From NCBI RefSeq assembly GCF_001648895.1, contig NZ_LXUF01000001.1:682001-746000 (forward strand): 64,000 bases of DNA, given 5' to 3'. This DNA comes from Methylovorus sp. MM2. Its GTDB lineage: Bacteria; Pseudomonadota; Gammaproteobacteria; Burkholderiales; Methylophilaceae. A program made the translations under genes and the position numbers. Position 1 is the first letter of the stretch, and every line of letters starts with the position of its first letter. Below are positions 35,967 through 46,148 of this stretch, piece by piece. Below the pieces are notes generated by a model. That model was given only the letters and a program-made list of their open reading frames with translations. It had not been told where the DNA came from and searched no databases.

Positions 35967-37433
35967 TCAGGAGGCGAGTTTTTCTATGATGCGACTTGTG
36001 CTGCGTCCCGGGACGATGGGAATCAACGCGACTTTCCCACCCCACGCTTTGACCTCATTGCCACCGACTACCTGATCTTCGGAGTAGTCGTTACCTTTGA
36101 CAAGCACGTCAGGCCGCACGGCATCGATGAGCGCAAGCGGAGTATCTTCATCGAATAGGATGACTGCATCTACAGACTCGAGTGCGGCAATGACACGAGC
36201 CCGATCATTTTCATGTACTACCGGGCGGCTAGGGCCTTTTAAGGCGCTCACTGAACGATCCGTATTGAGGCCAAGAATCAGGCGGTCACCGGTTTTTCTG
36301 GCTGCTTCAAGATAGGTAACATGTCCTGCGTGTAACAAGTCAAAACATCCATTGGTGAATACGATTTTTTCGCCGGCACCGCGCCAGATATTGACGCGTG
36401 CTTTCAGATTTTCAAGATCACAAATCTTGCTTGTCTGTGCTGTGGAGTCACGGAGCATTAGTTCGCTCATTAACTCTTCGCGTGTGATAGGTACGGTGCC
36501 TACTTTACCAACGACAATGCCTGCTGCGATATTCGCTAGCGTAATGGCATCTGCATGACTCAGACCGTATATCAAGCCTGCAGCAAGTGTAGAGATGACG
36601 GTGTCACCAGCGCCGGAAACATCGAATACCTGTTTTGCCGTAGCCGGAATGTGTTGTGTCTGGTTTGCCTCGATAACGCTGATGCCTTCTTCTCCGCGAG
36701 TAACTGCAAGAAATTCCAGGCTCAGGGATTCGCTTAACTTCTTTGCTTCTGACAAAAGTAATGCGGTATCTTTTGCATTCACCGCGCAGGCCTCAGCGGT
36801 TTCTTTCTTATTCGGCGTCAGGGCAGTAGCGCCGCGGTATTTGCTGTAATCCTTGCCTTTTGGGTCAACTAATACTGGAATATTTAGTTTTTTGCATTCA
36901 GTAATCACTGACTGGCAGATGGATTCGCTTAAAACACCTTTTGCATAATCTGAAAGAATCACAATGGCTGGGTGTTCTTGAATCTGCTTCAGGATCAAGG
37001 TAGATAAATCCGTAGATTCCTTTGAAGTAAATGTCTCACGGCTTTCCTGATCCAAGCGCATCATCTGCTGATGCCCACCCAAAATGCGGGTTTTGGTGAC
37101 AGTCGGGCGGAAAGATGACTTTAAAATGGCTTCTGTTGTAATGCCTGTTTCGCGTAATAGTGTCGAGAGCAGTTCACCATCCGTATCTTGTCCAGTGCAA
37201 CCTGATATCTTGGTGGTGATGCCTAGTTTTGCCAGATTGACGGCAACATTTGCCGCGCCGCCTGCGCGAATATTTTGCTCTTTCAATAAGACGATAGGAA
37301 CAGGTGCCTCAGGTGATATGCGCTCAACTTCGCCCATCATGTAGCGATCAAGCATTAAATCGCCAATAACCAGTGCCCATTTATCTTTTTTTGTAAAATC
37401 GTTACGCACGACCTCAAGCAAGTGTTGCGACAT
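35967..37433 (-). CDS. hldE: Bifunctional heptose kinase/adenylyltransferase HldE
   Basis: Makes ADP-heptose precursor in two steps. The N-terminal PfkB-type kinase phosphorylates heptose 7-phosphate, and the C-terminal nucleotidyltransferase adds AMP. The 488-aa protein has both domains intact: kinase with RAGGAANVA (56-64) and the anion-hole/catalytic DVSGAGDT (271-278), then the transferase with FTNGCFDLLHAGH (359-371, HxGH motif). It lies four bases after gmhA and four before waaF. Confidence 0.96.
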   Translation of the reverse strand: MSQHLLEVVRNDFTKKDKWALVIGDLMLDRYMMGEVERISPEAPVPIVLLKEQNIRAGGAANVAVNLAKLGITTKISGCTGQDTDGELLSTLLRETGITTEAILKSSFRPTVTKTRILGGHQQMMRLDQESRETFTSKESTDLSTLILKQIQEHPAIVILSDYAKGVLSESICQSVITECKKLNIPVLVDPKGKDYSKYRGATALTPNKKETAEACAVNAKDTALLLSEAKKLSESLSLEFLAVTRGEEGISVIEANQTQHIPATAKQVFDVSGAGDTVISTLAAGLIYGLSHADAITLANIAAGIVVGKVGTVPITREELMSELMLRDSTAQTSKICDLENLKARVNIWRGAGEKIVFTNGCFDLLHAGHVTYLEAARKTGDRLILGLNTDRSVSALKGPSRPVVHENDRARVIAALESVDAVILFDEDTPLALIDAVRPDVLVKGNDYSEDQVVGGNEVKAWGGKVALIPIVPGRSTSRIIEKLAS

Positions 37434-37436
37434 GGG

Positions 37437-38000
37437 TTAATCTGCCTCCAGCAAATCGCAAAGGCTATGGCCGATCAATATGTGGGCCTCTTGGATTCGT
37501 GGCGTATCGCTGGATGGCATGATGAGGTTAAAGTCGCACAAGCTTGCAAGTTTGCCGCCACTGCCTCCGGTTAAGCCAACAGTTTTGGCACCTATCTGCT
37601 TTGCTTTTTCTATGCCGCGTACGACGTTGGCGCTATTGCCTGAGGTGGTGATGCCGATAACGACATCCAGCGGCGAGCATAAAGCCTCGACTTGGCGTGA
37701 AAAGATAAATTCAAATCCGTAATCGTTACCAATTGATGTGATGATGGAGGTATCAGTCGTCAACGCGATGGATGGCAATCCCGGGCGTTCTTTTTTATAA
37801 CGGCCGACGATTTCGGCCGCAATGTGTTGTGCATCAGCGGCGCTACCGCCATTGCCCATCAGCAATATCTTGCCGCCGTGTTTTAAACACGCGCGTAATT
37901 CATCAGCAACCGCGCTGATTGTTGGAATCAGTGCATCCAGTTTGGTAATCACCGCTTGGTGTTCGGCAAATGCGGCGCGTAGATTTTCAATATTATTCAA
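37437..38000 (-). CDS. gmhA: Phosphoheptose isomerase GmhA
   Basis: Converts sedoheptulose 7-phosphate to D-glycero-D-manno-heptose 7-phosphate, the first step toward ADP-heptose. The 187-aa SIS-domain protein has [54 protein letters not shown] and the C-terminal [16 protein letters not shown], with the zinc-binding His and Glu residues of the family. It sits between hldD (17 bases upstream) and hldE (three bases downstream). Confidence 0.95.
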   Translation of the reverse strand: MNNIENLRAAFAEHQAVITKLDALIPTISAVADELRACLKHGGKILLMGNGGSAADAQHIAAEIVGRYKKERPGLPSIALTTDTSIITSIGNDYGFEFIFSRQVEALCSPLDVVIGITTSGNSANVVRGIEKAKQIGAKTVGLTGGSGGKLASLCDFNLIMPSSDTPRIQEAHILIGHSLCDLLEAD

Positions 38001-38017
38001 GAGTGGCCTTAAATGAA

Positions 38018-38998
38018 TTAGCAGTATGGGTCTGGCTGCGTCAGGTAGTTTTGCACATAATCACGCACCCCGTCTTCTAATGTTTGGAATGGCTGAGTGT
38101 AACCAGCAGCAAGCAGTTTGGACATGTCGGCTTCGGTAAAATATTGATATTTCCCATGCAGGTCTTGCGGCATATCGATGTAAGTAATGCTTGGCTGCTT
38201 ATTCAAGCTTTTCATCACAGCAGTCGCCAGATCTTTAAAAGCACGGGCTTTGCCAGTGCCGATATTGTAGATGCCTGAGGTGCCTTTTTTCATTAAAAAG
38301 TGCACGACGACAGCGGCAGCATCTTTGACGTAAACGAAATCACGTAGTTGCATACCATCTTCATAGCCTTTTTTATGGCTTTTGAATAGCTTGACTGTGC
38401 CATGCTCATTGAATTGATTAAAGCTATGCAAGGCTACACTTGCCATGCGCTCTTTATGATATTCGTTAGGGCCATATACATTAAAGAACTTGAACCCGTA
38501 CCAATGAGGTGGTGTTGCAGCCCCTGCTTTTACTTGCGCCAAAGCCCATTGGTCAAAAAACTGTTTCGAGTAACCATAGCCGTTCAGAGGGCGTAGCGTA
38601 TTCGTCTTGCTTTCATCATCAATATAACCTTGTCCACCATCGCCATAGGTTGCAGCCGAGCTAGCGTAGATGAACGGTACTTTGTTTTTGGCGCACCATG
38701 ACCAAAGGTCTTGGCTATAGCGAATATTGTCCTGTACCAGCTTGTTGAAATCACGTTCAGTGGTGGCGCTGATGGCGCCCATATGGATCACGGCATCAAT
38801 ATCGCTGGCATTCTCAAGCCAAGGCAATAATTCATCTTTATCAAGATAATTTGCATATTGGCGATGACATAGGTTCTGCCATTGGTCAGGATGATTTATT
38901 CGGTCAACAATGACGATGTCTTCTCGACCTAGTATGGTGTTGAGGTGCCAGGCAATCACGCTGCCTATCATGCCTGCGCCGCCAGTAATTACAATCAT
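38018..38998 (-). CDS. hldD: ADP-L-glycero-D-manno-heptose 6-epimerase HldD
   Basis: NADP-dependent short-chain epimerase that performs the last step of ADP-heptose synthesis. The 326-aa protein has the Rossmann motif GGAGMIGS at the N-terminus, the Ser-Tyr-Lys catalytic set (ASSAATYGD...YGYSKQF), and the diagnostic [21 protein letters not shown]. It is the first gene of the heptose operon. A sigma-32-like promoter lies 31-59 bases upstream, matching the known heat-shock control of hldD (rfaD/htrM) in E. coli. Confidence 0.95.
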   Translation of the reverse strand: MIVITGGAGMIGSVIAWHLNTILGREDIVIVDRINHPDQWQNLCHRQYANYLDKDELLPWLENASDIDAVIHMGAISATTERDFNKLVQDNIRYSQDLWSWCAKNKVPFIYASSAATYGDGGQGYIDDESKTNTLRPLNGYGYSKQFFDQWALAQVKAGAATPPHWYGFKFFNVYGPNEYHKERMASVALHSFNQFNEHGTVKLFKSHKKGYEDGMQLRDFVYVKDAAAVVVHFLMKKGTSGIYNIGTGKARAFKDLATAVMKSLNKQPSITYIDMPQDLHGKYQYFTEADMSKLLAAGYTQPFQTLEDGVRDYVQNYLTQPDPYC

Positions 38999-39028
38999 CC
39001 GATTAATCCAGAGTTTCTATATCTTAAT

Positions 39029-39057
39029 TGATGGGGGTTAAGTGTGTTATTTTCAAC
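39029..39057 (-). promoter_or_regulatory. Sigma-32-like promoter of hldD-gmhA-hldE-waaF
   Basis: On the minus strand, GTTGAAA (39057-39051; consensus CTTGAAA, one mismatch) and CCCCATCA (39036-39029; consensus CCCCATNT, one mismatch) are 14 bases apart. The predicted start near 39022 leaves a leader of about 24 bases before the hldD ATG. The spacing is one base longer than in the grpE and dnaK promoters of this window. Confidence 0.65.
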
Positions 39058-39119
39058 CGCACTGTTTCACCTGCTTACAAGCCTTGTAGTATAACAAATA
39101 GGTTCGATTTTTCTTTGCG

Positions 39120-40154
39120 CTATTTCTTTGTTACCCAGCCTTGCAGATTCTCCAATGCGATATCGCACATGGCATCTATCCATGAGTCACGCTCGTTCAG
39201 TGCCGGTATGTAGTTGAACTCGCCACCACCGCTTTGGATGAAGCTGGCTTTGCCTTCCATGGCGATCTCTTCAAGAGTCTCTAAGCAATCACCTGAGAAT
39301 CCCGGGCAAATCACGTCGATGCGTTTAAGTTTCTTTTTACCCAGCTCTATCAACATAGGAGCCAAGTAAGGTTTCAGCCATTCAGCTTTGCCGAAGCGTG
39401 ATTGAAAAGCGATCACGAATTGTTCTTCTGAGAGCCCCAATGTTTGGGCTAACAGCTTACCCGTCGTTTGACACTCTGAATAATAAGTATCGCCTTTATC
39501 TATCGTGTACCGGGGTACGCCATGAAAACTCATGATGAGCTTATCTGGGCGGCCATTTTCACTCCAGTAGGCGCGTACGCTTTGTGCCAAAGCTTCTATA
39601 TACGCAGGGTGTGTGTGGTAATCGCGAATCACCCTAATAGCGGGCACATTGCGCGTATGGTGAAGTGTATGCCATACCGCATCCATTGCTGAGGCACTAC
39701 TGCTTGCCGCATATTGAGGATAAAGCGGAAACACCAATATCTTGTTACAGTTCTTGGCTTTCAGTTTTTCAATCGCAGATTCAACGGATGGGTTGCCGTA
39801 ACGCATGCCATATTCCACCGCATAGGGCGATTCTATTTTCGTGCTTAGAAAGCCTTCTAATAATTTAGCCTGTTTGCGCGTATGTACAAACAAGGGCGAG
39901 CCTTCATCTGTCCATATCTGCGCGTATTTCTCGGCAGATTTCTTCGGGCGGATATTCAGAATAATGCCATTCAGTATCAACCACCAGATCGCACGCGGAA
40001 TCTCAACTACACGCCTATCACTTAAAAACTGTTTGAGATACGGTCTGAGTGCTTGCCCAGTGGGAGCATCGGGTGTGCCAAGGTTGATAAGTAGAATGCC
40101 GGTGCGAGCCGGCTGGCCTGGCGTTACTGGAGATTCTTTTTTGTAATAGGCCAT
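39120..40154 (-). CDS. hemH: Ferrochelatase HemH
   Basis: Inserts ferrous iron into protoporphyrin IX, the last step of haem synthesis. The 344-aa protein has [11 protein letters not shown] near the N-terminus, the catalytic His in [21 protein letters not shown], and the acidic metal path [19 protein letters not shown]. Its start shares one base with the hrcA stop, so it is expressed with hrcA. Confidence 0.95.
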   Translation of the reverse strand: MAYYKKESPVTPGQPARTGILLINLGTPDAPTGQALRPYLKQFLSDRRVVEIPRAIWWLILNGIILNIRPKKSAEKYAQIWTDEGSPLFVHTRKQAKLLEGFLSTKIESPYAVEYGMRYGNPSVESAIEKLKAKNCNKILVFPLYPQYAASSSASAMDAVWHTLHHTRNVPAIRVIRDYHTHPAYIEALAQSVRAYWSENGRPDKLIMSFHGVPRYTIDKGDTYYSECQTTGKLLAQTLGLSEEQFVIAFQSRFGKAEWLKPYLAPMLIELGKKKLKRIDVICPGFSGDCLETLEEIAMEGKASFIQSGGGEFNYIPALNERDSWIDAMCDIALENLQGWVTKK

Positions 40155-41173
40155 TAGTTGTTTGAAAGCGCGTTTGAGAGTAGTTTTGCGGTAATGTCCA
40201 CGATAGGGATCACACGCTCGTAAGCCATGCGGGTCGGCCCGATAACACCGAGCGTACCAATGGTTTGACCGTGAGACTCATATGATGCAGTTACCATGCT
40301 GCACTCATCTAATGGCAAATAACCTGACTCGCCGCCGATGAATATCTGGATGCCATCAGCACGCTGGCTGTTATCAAGTAATTGCATGAGTGATGTGCGG
40401 CGTTCGAAAATCTCAAAGAGTTTGCGTAGCGATGTGACATTGGCGGATAAGTCATCTACTTGTAATAGATTGCGCTCGCCGGAGATCACGACATTATCTT
40501 TATCCTCACTCAAGACTTTTCCGCTGGCATCCAGTGCCGCGGTCATTAAGCGTGTCATGTCAGATTGCATCTGTTTCAACTCTTCATGCAATTTCTTCTG
40601 TACCTGCTCGAACGTACTGCCTGCGTAGTTCTGGTTAAAGAAGTTAGTCGCCTGCGTCAGCTCGCTTGCCGAATACGTTTTTTCAGTAACCACTATACGG
40701 TTCTGCACATTGCCATCAGACGTGACGATGATGACGAGGATGCGTTTTTCAGATAAAGGCAGGAACTCAAGGTGCTTAAAGGCAATGCTTTTACGCTTAG
40801 GTATCATTACTACCCCAGCGAATTGGGTCAATGTAGAGAGCATGCTGGCAGCCGATGCGATCAGCTCTTGTGGATCAGGGGAGGTCAGCTCACTTTCCAG
40901 TCGCTGGATTTCCTGACTGTGCAGTGGCTGTACCGTCAGTAGTGTGTCGACAAAGAATCGATAGCCCAGTTGCGTTGGCACGCGCCCAGCGGATGTGTGT
41001 GGGCTGGCGATGAAGCCATGTTCCTCAAGGTCCGACATCACATTGCGGATAGTCGCTGGGCTTAAGTCCAGCCCCGAGCGCTGTGATAGGGTGCGAGAGC
41101 CTACTGGCTGACCATCACTAATGTAATGTTCTACCAAGGTCTTAAGTAAGATTTGCGCGCGCTTATCTATCAT
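40154..41173 (-). CDS. hrcA: Heat-inducible transcription repressor HrcA
   Basis: Represses class I heat-shock genes by binding the CIRCE element, with GroEL as its usual activator. The 339-aa protein has the N-terminal winged helix ([14 protein letters not shown]...[29 protein letters not shown]), the [20 protein letters not shown] segment and the C-terminal dimerisation domain. No CIRCE sequence (TTAGCACTC-N9-GAGTGCTAA) is visible near hrcA or the dnaK genes, so its targets (probably groESL) are elsewhere. It is divergent from nadK. Confidence 0.95.
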   Translation of the reverse strand: MIDKRAQILLKTLVEHYISDGQPVGSRTLSQRSGLDLSPATIRNVMSDLEEHGFIASPHTSAGRVPTQLGYRFFVDTLLTVQPLHSQEIQRLESELTSPDPQELIASAASMLSTLTQFAGVVMIPKRKSIAFKHLEFLPLSEKRILVIIVTSDGNVQNRIVVTEKTYSASELTQATNFFNQNYAGSTFEQVQKKLHEELKQMQSDMTRLMTAALDASGKVLSEDKDNVVISGERNLLQVDDLSANVTSLRKLFEIFERRTSLMQLLDNSQRADGIQIFIGGESGYLPLDECSMVTASYESHGQTIGTLGVIGPTRMAYERVIPIVDITAKLLSNALSNN

Positions 41174-41291
41174 CTGAGTGAGGTGCTGAGGCGGCCAAGT
41201 GTGTCATGAAGTAAAGAAAATTATCCGGTACATATACATATCGCGCAATATCTTTATGCACCGCTTCTATGTAAATGGCTTATATGATTAA

Positions 41292-42164
41292 ATGCATGCC
41301 ATGAAAAGTGCATTCCAGACTGTTGCGCTCATAGGCAAATACATGAATCCCGAGATGCGGGAACAGGTGCTTGCCCTTGCGCGCTATTTGCTTGATCGCC
41401 ATGTGGGGGTCTTCATCGAAGAAAAGACCGCAAAACAGTCTGAGATCACAGGCTATACCACGCTGCACATCAATGCTATTGGTGCCTATGCAGACCTAGC
41501 CGTGGTGCTGGGTGGTGATGGCACGATGTTGACAGCAGCACGTGCACTGGTTGATTACAAGATTCCGTTAGTTGGCGTGAATCGTGGCCGTTTCGGGTTT
41601 TTGACCGACCTGAGCTCTGAGTCCATGCTGGATGCCATGGAACGAATCCTCGCTGGCGAATTCAACATCGAACAGCGTATGTTGCTGACCGCATCTATCA
41701 TCCGTAATGGCGAAGTGATCAGTCAAGGGTTGGCGATGAACGATGTCGTCGTTAACAAAAGCGGCCTATCTCGATTGATCGAATTGGAGATCAATATCGA
41801 TGGGCAATTCGTGCATCGACAACGCTCGGATGGCCTTATTCTAGCGACGCCAACCGGTACAACGGCTTATGCGCTTTCTGCTGGTGGGCCTATATTGCAT
41901 CCGACACTGGATGCCATCGCGCTTGTGCCCATTGCGCCGCATACCTTGAGTAATCGACCGATTGCAATTAATAGCGCTAGCAAAGTGGAGATCACCTTAA
42001 TCCATGCTGAAGATGCAGGCGTGCATTTTGACGGGCAGTTGAATATGTCGATACAGCAGGGCGATAAGGTGTTGGTCGAGCGTGCTGAAAAGACCGTATC
42101 GCTCTTGCATCCCCTCGGGCATAGCCATTACGATATGCTGCGTGAAAAACTCCATTGGGGTTAA
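41292..42164 (+). CDS. nadK: NAD kinase NadK
   Basis: Phosphorylates NAD to NADP. The 290-aa protein has the GGDGT catalytic loop (VVLGGDGTMLTAAR), GVNRGRFGFLTDL, the conserved NDVVV, and SDGLILATPTGTTAYALSAGGPI. ATG 41292 and ATG 41301 are both possible starts; neither has a strong ribosome-binding site. It is divergent from hrcA and 25 bases upstream of recN, the common nadK-recN pair. Confidence 0.95.
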   Translation: MHAMKSAFQTVALIGKYMNPEMREQVLALARYLLDRHVGVFIEEKTAKQSEITGYTTLHINAIGAYADLAVVLGGDGTMLTAARALVDYKIPLVGVNRGRFGFLTDLSSESMLDAMERILAGEFNIEQRMLLTASIIRNGEVISQGLAMNDVVVNKSGLSRLIELEINIDGQFVHRQRSDGLILATPTGTTAYALSAGGPILHPTLDAIALVPIAPHTLSNRPIAINSASKVEITLIHAEDAGVHFDGQLNMSIQQGDKVLVERAEKTVSLLHPLGHSHYDMLREKLHWG

Positions 42165-42189
42165 GACTTCGGTAACTGGCTAAAAGAAT

Positions 42190-43851
42190 ATGCTGCAAAC
42201 CTTATCCATTCGTGATTTCGTCATTGTCGACCAGCTCAACCTTGAGTTCGAGGCTGGATTTACAGTATTGACTGGTGAAACGGGCGCAGGGAAATCTATC
42301 CTGATCGATGCGTTGTCCTTAGCATTAGGCGCTCGGGGCGAGGGTGGCATCACCCGTGCAGGTTGCGATAAAGCCGAGATCAGTGCGCAGTTCGATATCG
42401 CAAATGAACATGGCTTACAGGCATGGTTGACTGAGAATGAGCTACCCTATGACGATAACCAGTTGCTATTGCGGCGCGTGATCTATGCCGATGGCCGGTC
42501 ACGCGCTTTTATCAATGGTCTGCCTGCCACTATCCAGCAATTGCGAGATGTTGGTGAATTTCTTGTCGACATCTATAGCCAGCACGCACATCACTCACTA
42601 TTAAAATCAAGCTATCAGCGACAAACGCTGGATCAATATGCTGGTTTGACAGAGCCTGCGGCAGCTGTAGCCAGTCATTTCCATATTTGGATTGCATTGA
42701 ATCAGCGGCGCATGGAAATGGAGCGCAATGCTGCCGCTTACCAGGATGAATTAGCCGAACTTCGCGATCAAGTGCGCGAACTTGAGCAATTGGCGCCCTC
42801 TTTAGAGGAATGGGAGCCTTTGCAGCAAGAACACTCTCGTCTCTCAAATGGCGCAAGCTTGCTTGCCGGAGGTGAGGCGTGCCGTGATCTGCTGAGTGAA
42901 GGTGAGTTTGCTGCCCTGAACCAATTGATTGCAGCGCAGCATAAATTGCAAGGCTTGTCTGAGTACGACTCAAGCCTAAAAGAGGCTGTTGATGCATTGG
43001 ATTCCGCTGTAATCCAGCTTGAAGAAGCTGATAGATTTCTGAATCGTTACCTGCAACGGGCAGAGCTTGATCCCGAACGACTCAATGAAGTCGAGTTGCG
43101 TATACAGGCGCTCCATACCGCTGCAAGGAAATATCGTGTGCGACCTGAAGAGTTGGATGCCTTGTTAAAGCAAAAACAAGCACGAATGGCCGAGTTGGAT
43201 GATGCTGCATTAGATGGCGAGTTGGCGCGGAAAGAGGTAGAGGCAAAATCCATTTATATGTCTGCTGCGGAAGCCCTAAGTGCCGCGCGTAAACTGGCTG
43301 CGGCCAAGCTATCTGAGCAGATCGCAATTGAGATGCAGCGGTTAGCACTTGCTGGCGGTGTCTTCTCTGTTGATCTATCCTCTCAGGAGCCTGCCGCCAG
43401 TGGTCTTGAGCAAGTTGATTTCCTGGTGGCAGGGCATGCCGGTGTGACGCCTCGTCCCTTATCCAAGGTTGCATCCGGGGGTGAATTATCACGTATCAGT
43501 TTGGCTATCCGTGTAGTGACAGCCCAGCAAGGCGATATCTCAACCATGATATTCGATGAGGTCGATGTTGGCATTGGCGGCGGTGTGGCTGAGATTGTCG
43601 GCCAGCTATTGGCGCAATTAGGGCAACGTCGCCAGATTTTAGTCATCACGCATTTACCACAGGTAGCTGCACAGGGTGCTACCCATTGGAAAGTCAGCAA
43701 GGCGTTAGTTGCGGGCAATACGCTGAGTAGTATCCAGACTTTGGATCAAGCCGCTCGTATCGAAGAGGTTGCCCGTATGCTGGGCGGTGTGGAAATCACT
43801 GATACTACACGCCAGCATGCAACTGAGATGCTGGCGGTAGCAGGTAACTAA
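42190..43851 (+). CDS. recN: DNA repair protein RecN
   Basis: SMC-like ATPase acting in double-strand break repair. The 553-aa protein has Walker A GETGAGKS near the N-terminus, a coiled-coil middle region (about 150-370, rich in Glu, Leu and Arg), and the C-terminal head with VASGGELSRISLAIR (signature) and TMIFDEVDVGIGG (Walker B). It ends two bases from the convergent fur gene, with no terminator between them. Confidence 0.96.
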   Translation: MLQTLSIRDFVIVDQLNLEFEAGFTVLTGETGAGKSILIDALSLALGARGEGGITRAGCDKAEISAQFDIANEHGLQAWLTENELPYDDNQLLLRRVIYADGRSRAFINGLPATIQQLRDVGEFLVDIYSQHAHHSLLKSSYQRQTLDQYAGLTEPAAAVASHFHIWIALNQRRMEMERNAAAYQDELAELRDQVRELEQLAPSLEEWEPLQQEHSRLSNGASLLAGGEACRDLLSEGEFAALNQLIAAQHKLQGLSEYDSSLKEAVDALDSAVIQLEEADRFLNRYLQRAELDPERLNEVELRIQALHTAARKYRVRPEELDALLKQKQARMAELDDAALDGELARKEVEAKSIYMSAAEALSAARKLAAAKLSEQIAIEMQRLALAGGVFSVDLSSQEPAASGLEQVDFLVAGHAGVTPRPLSKVASGGELSRISLAIRVVTAQQGDISTMIFDEVDVGIGGGVAEIVGQLLAQLGQRRQILVITHLPQVAAQGATHWKVSKALVAGNTLSSIQTLDQAARIEEVARMLGGVEITDTTRQHATEMLAVAGN

Positions 43852-43853
43852 AG

Positions 43854-44291
43854 CTAGTCTTTATCTTTCGAGTTTGTACCGCATGGTTGTTTGGTACAAA
43901 TGCCGTATATATAGAGCGAGTGATCGTGTACTTTAAAACCACGTTCAGTTGCCGCAAGTTTTTGACGCTTCTCAATCTCTTCATCAAAAAACTCTTCTAC
44001 ACGACCGCACTTGATACAGACGATATGGTCGTGATGACCACCTTCATTCAACTCAAATACTGCTTTACCACTCTCAAAATGATGCCTGATCAGCAAGCCG
44101 GCTTGCTCGAATTGCGTTAGTACACGGTAAACGGTCGCTAGACCAACATCCTCACCCGTAGACAGTAATATCTTGTAGACATCTTCTGCTGATAAATGAC
44201 GCTCTGCGCTATTTTCAAAGAGGTTCAATACCTTCAGTCGAGGAAGGGTGGCTTTAAGGCCGGCATTTTTTAATTCATCAGGTTCACGCAT
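43854..44291 (-). CDS. fur: Ferric uptake regulator Fur
   Basis: Iron-responsive repressor that binds Fur boxes with Fe2+ as co-repressor. The 145-aa protein has the winged helix (LKATLPRLKVLNLFE...VGLATVYRVLTQFEQAGLL), the HHDHIVCIKCGRVEEF metal/zinc region, and a C-terminal FKVHDHSLYIYGIC. The second zinc-ligand pair of E. coli Fur is reduced to CTKQPCG, with a charged tail SKDKD. It is divergent from bamE, again the standard fur-bamE-dapB neighbourhood of betaproteobacteria. Confidence 0.94.
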   Translation of the reverse strand: MREPDELKNAGLKATLPRLKVLNLFENSAERHLSAEDVYKILLSTGEDVGLATVYRVLTQFEQAGLLIRHHFESGKAVFELNEGGHHDHIVCIKCGRVEEFFDEEIEKRQKLAATERGFKVHDHSLYIYGICTKQPCGTNSKDKD

Positions 44292-44373
44292 AGTTTTTAC
44301 TCGTTACTATTTAGGATGATTGGTTGCTTGCTGTCATGTTATATTAACGCCATTTCTCGCTAAAGTCATGGTA

Positions 44374-45198
44374 ATGCGTCAGACAATTATTTTAATCGCA
44401 CTTTTCTGTGCTGCTTGTATCTCTGCCGGGTGCAGTTCAAGCCTGCCTTCGTTCCGGCCTTATAAGATGGATATCCAGCAGGGTAATGTCGTCACATCGA
44501 AAATGATGTTGCAGTTGCGCCCTGACATGACGAGGTCGCAAGTGCGGTTTGTGATGGGCACACCATTGATACAAGATAGCTTCCATAAAGACCGCTGGGA
44601 TTATTTCTACCAGATGCGTAAAGATGGTCGCATCATCGAGCAGCGTCGCATCATCCTGGAGTTCGAGGGCGATGCGCTGAAACGTGTGCGTGGTGATGTG
44701 GTGCCTGCTACTGAGGGTGCACCTGCAACGGCTGAGGCTCCTGCAAAAGCGGGTGAGAAAAAAGGCCTTGCAGATAAATTACAGTTCTGGAAATCAGCTG
44801 ATCCAGTTGATACGCCTCGGTCTGCACCCGCTGAGCTTGTGAATCCTGATTTGGTTAATCCGCCAGCTAAAAAAGCTCCCGCCCCGGTCGCTGATCCAGC
44901 CACATCGTCTATGCCGCCTCTTGAGCCACCACCATCTGCTAAGTCAGGTGTGAACGTGAATGCATTGCCGGATAATGCGCCTGCGGCTGTCGCGTTGCCG
45001 CCTGAAACGGCGCCAGCGTCGAAATCGGCCCCTGCGGCTGCAAAAACAGAAACGGCCAAACCTGCATCTCAACCCGATGCTCAGCCTAAACCTGCGGCTG
45101 CAAAGCCAGCACCGGTAGAAGAAGAGCCTGATGCTGATCTTCCACCTGAAGATGCGCCTGGTTACTTCGAGCGCATGTTGGAAAAGATCGGCTTCTAA
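44374..45198 (+). CDS. bamE: Outer-membrane assembly lipoprotein BamE with long Ala/Pro-rich tail
   Basis: Lipoprotein of the Bam complex that inserts beta-barrel proteins into the outer membrane. I place the start at ATG 44374 ([11 protein letters not shown]). The signal peptide ends at SAG|C, with Cys20 as lipid attachment, and in-frame ATGs further upstream would break the signal. The BamE fold covers about 25-115 ([33 protein letters not shown], the closing RVRGD). Then come about 150 extra residues rich in Ala, Pro and Lys, ending in a short amphipathic segment ([11 protein letters not shown]). BamE proteins are usually 110-150 aa, so this one is about twice the normal length. Confidence 0.88.
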   Translation: MRQTIILIALFCAACISAGCSSSLPSFRPYKMDIQQGNVVTSKMMLQLRPDMTRSQVRFVMGTPLIQDSFHKDRWDYFYQMRKDGRIIEQRRIILEFEGDALKRVRGDVVPATEGAPATAEAPAKAGEKKGLADKLQFWKSADPVDTPRSAPAELVNPDLVNPPAKKAPAPVADPATSSMPPLEPPPSAKSGVNVNALPDNAPAAVALPPETAPASKSAPAAAKTETAKPASQPDAQPKPAAAKPAPVEEEPDADLPPEDAPGYFERMLEKIGF

Positions 45199-45199
45199 G

Positions 45200-46000
45200 A
45201 TGGTGAAAGTTGTTATTGCTGGGTGCTCAGGTCGTATGGGGCATGCATTGCTTGAAGGTGTTTTTGCCGATAGTGAGTTGGTGCTGCATGGCGCACTTGA
45301 TCGTGCCGAGAGCATTCAGATCGGTCGCGATGCCGGTGAGCTATTTGGTAAGGTAACTGGCGTAAAAATCAGCGCCAATGTCGCTGAGGTATTAAAAGGT
45401 GCGGATGTGCTCGTCGACTTTACTCGCCCTGAGCCAAGTCTGGAATATATAGCAGCATGCCGCCAAGTCAATGTGAAACTTGTGATTGGCACAACAGGGT
45501 TTACTGCTGACCAGAAAAAACAGATTGAGGCTGCTGCGCAAAATGTAGGCGTGGTGTTTGCCCCCAATATGAGTGTCGGCGTAACGCTATTGATCAATCT
45601 GGTACAAGCTGCAGCAAAAGTATTGAATGAAGGTTATGACGTCGAGATTATCGAGGCGCATCATCGCCATAAAGTTGATGCGCCATCTGGTACCGCGTTG
45701 CGTTTGGGTGAAGCCGCTGCATCTGCTCTTGGGCGTAATCTTGAATCATGCGCAGTTTATGGACGTGAAGGTGTTACGGGTGAACGTGATGCAAATACGA
45801 TCGGCTTTGCCACTGTGCGTGGTGGCGATGTGGTGGGTGATCATACGGTTTTGTTTGCAGGCATCGGCGAGCGTGTAGAACTTACGCATAAAGCATCGAG
45901 TCGTGCGACTTTTGCGCTTGGCGCGCTCCGTGCAGCAAAATTTCTTGCCGATAAGAAAACTGGCCTCTACGACATGCAGGATGTGCTTGGTTTGAAGTAA
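45200..46000 (+). CDS. dapB: 4-Hydroxy-tetrahydrodipicolinate reductase DapB
   Basis: NAD(P)H-dependent reductase of the lysine/diaminopimelate pathway, supplying peptidoglycan precursor. The 266-aa protein starts [17 protein letters not shown] (Rossmann loop), with [21 protein letters not shown], the substrate-binding [16 protein letters not shown], and [16 protein letters not shown] 45200 is one base after the bamE stop. The frame is open 23 codons upstream but overlaps bamE and lacks family resemblance. Translation is probably coupled to bamE. Confidence 0.95.
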   Translation: MVKVVIAGCSGRMGHALLEGVFADSELVLHGALDRAESIQIGRDAGELFGKVTGVKISANVAEVLKGADVLVDFTRPEPSLEYIAACRQVNVKLVIGTTGFTADQKKQIEAAAQNVGVVFAPNMSVGVTLLINLVQAAAKVLNEGYDVEIIEAHHRHKVDAPSGTALRLGEAAASALGRNLESCAVYGREGVTGERDANTIGFATVRGGDVVGDHTVLFAGIGERVELTHKASSRATFALGALRAAKFLADKKTGLYDMQDVLGLK

Positions 46001-46025
46001 ACAGCATTTCTCTGCTCAGCTGACG

Positions 46026-46054
46026 TTGATGAGTGGTGTCTTTTAGGCTATAAT
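46026..46054 (+). promoter_or_regulatory. Strong sigma-70 promoter of carAB
   Basis: TTGATG (46026-46031) and a perfect TATAAT (46049-46054) are separated by the optimal 17 bases. The transcript should start near 46061 and carry a leader of about 88 bases before the carA GTG. Confidence 0.8.
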
Positions 46055-46066
46055 TGCAACAAATCT

Positions 46067-46096
46067 AAGCGGGGTAGGCGTAAGCCAACCCCGCTT
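46067..46096 (+). promoter_or_regulatory. Stem-loop in the carAB leader
   Basis: AAGCGGGGTAGGC (46067-46079) pairs with GCCAACCCCGCTT (46084-46096) through 12 of 13 positions (one A-A mismatch), closed by a GTAA tetraloop of the stable GNRA type. The hairpin starts about six bases after the predicted transcript start. A downstream CCGCTTA (46104-46110) could pair with the same left arm, so two alternative structures are possible. Only three T residues follow it, so it is not a typical terminator. Confidence 0.65.
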
Positions 46097-46148
46097 TGCA
46101 CATCCGCTTAAATCTGAGCGATAACATTGAAAAACAAGGGGTTAGATC

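Noticed and set aside
41174-41291. CIRCE element in the hrcA-nadK gap
   Set aside because: Neither TTAGCACTC nor GAGTGCTAA is present; only unrelated GAGTG fragments occur.
43852-43853. Possible shared terminator between convergent recN and fur
   Set aside because: Only two bases separate the stops and no hairpin is visible around them.
44331-44337. CTGTCAT upstream of bamE as a possible PhoB site
   Set aside because: No partner repeat at 11 bases in either direction.
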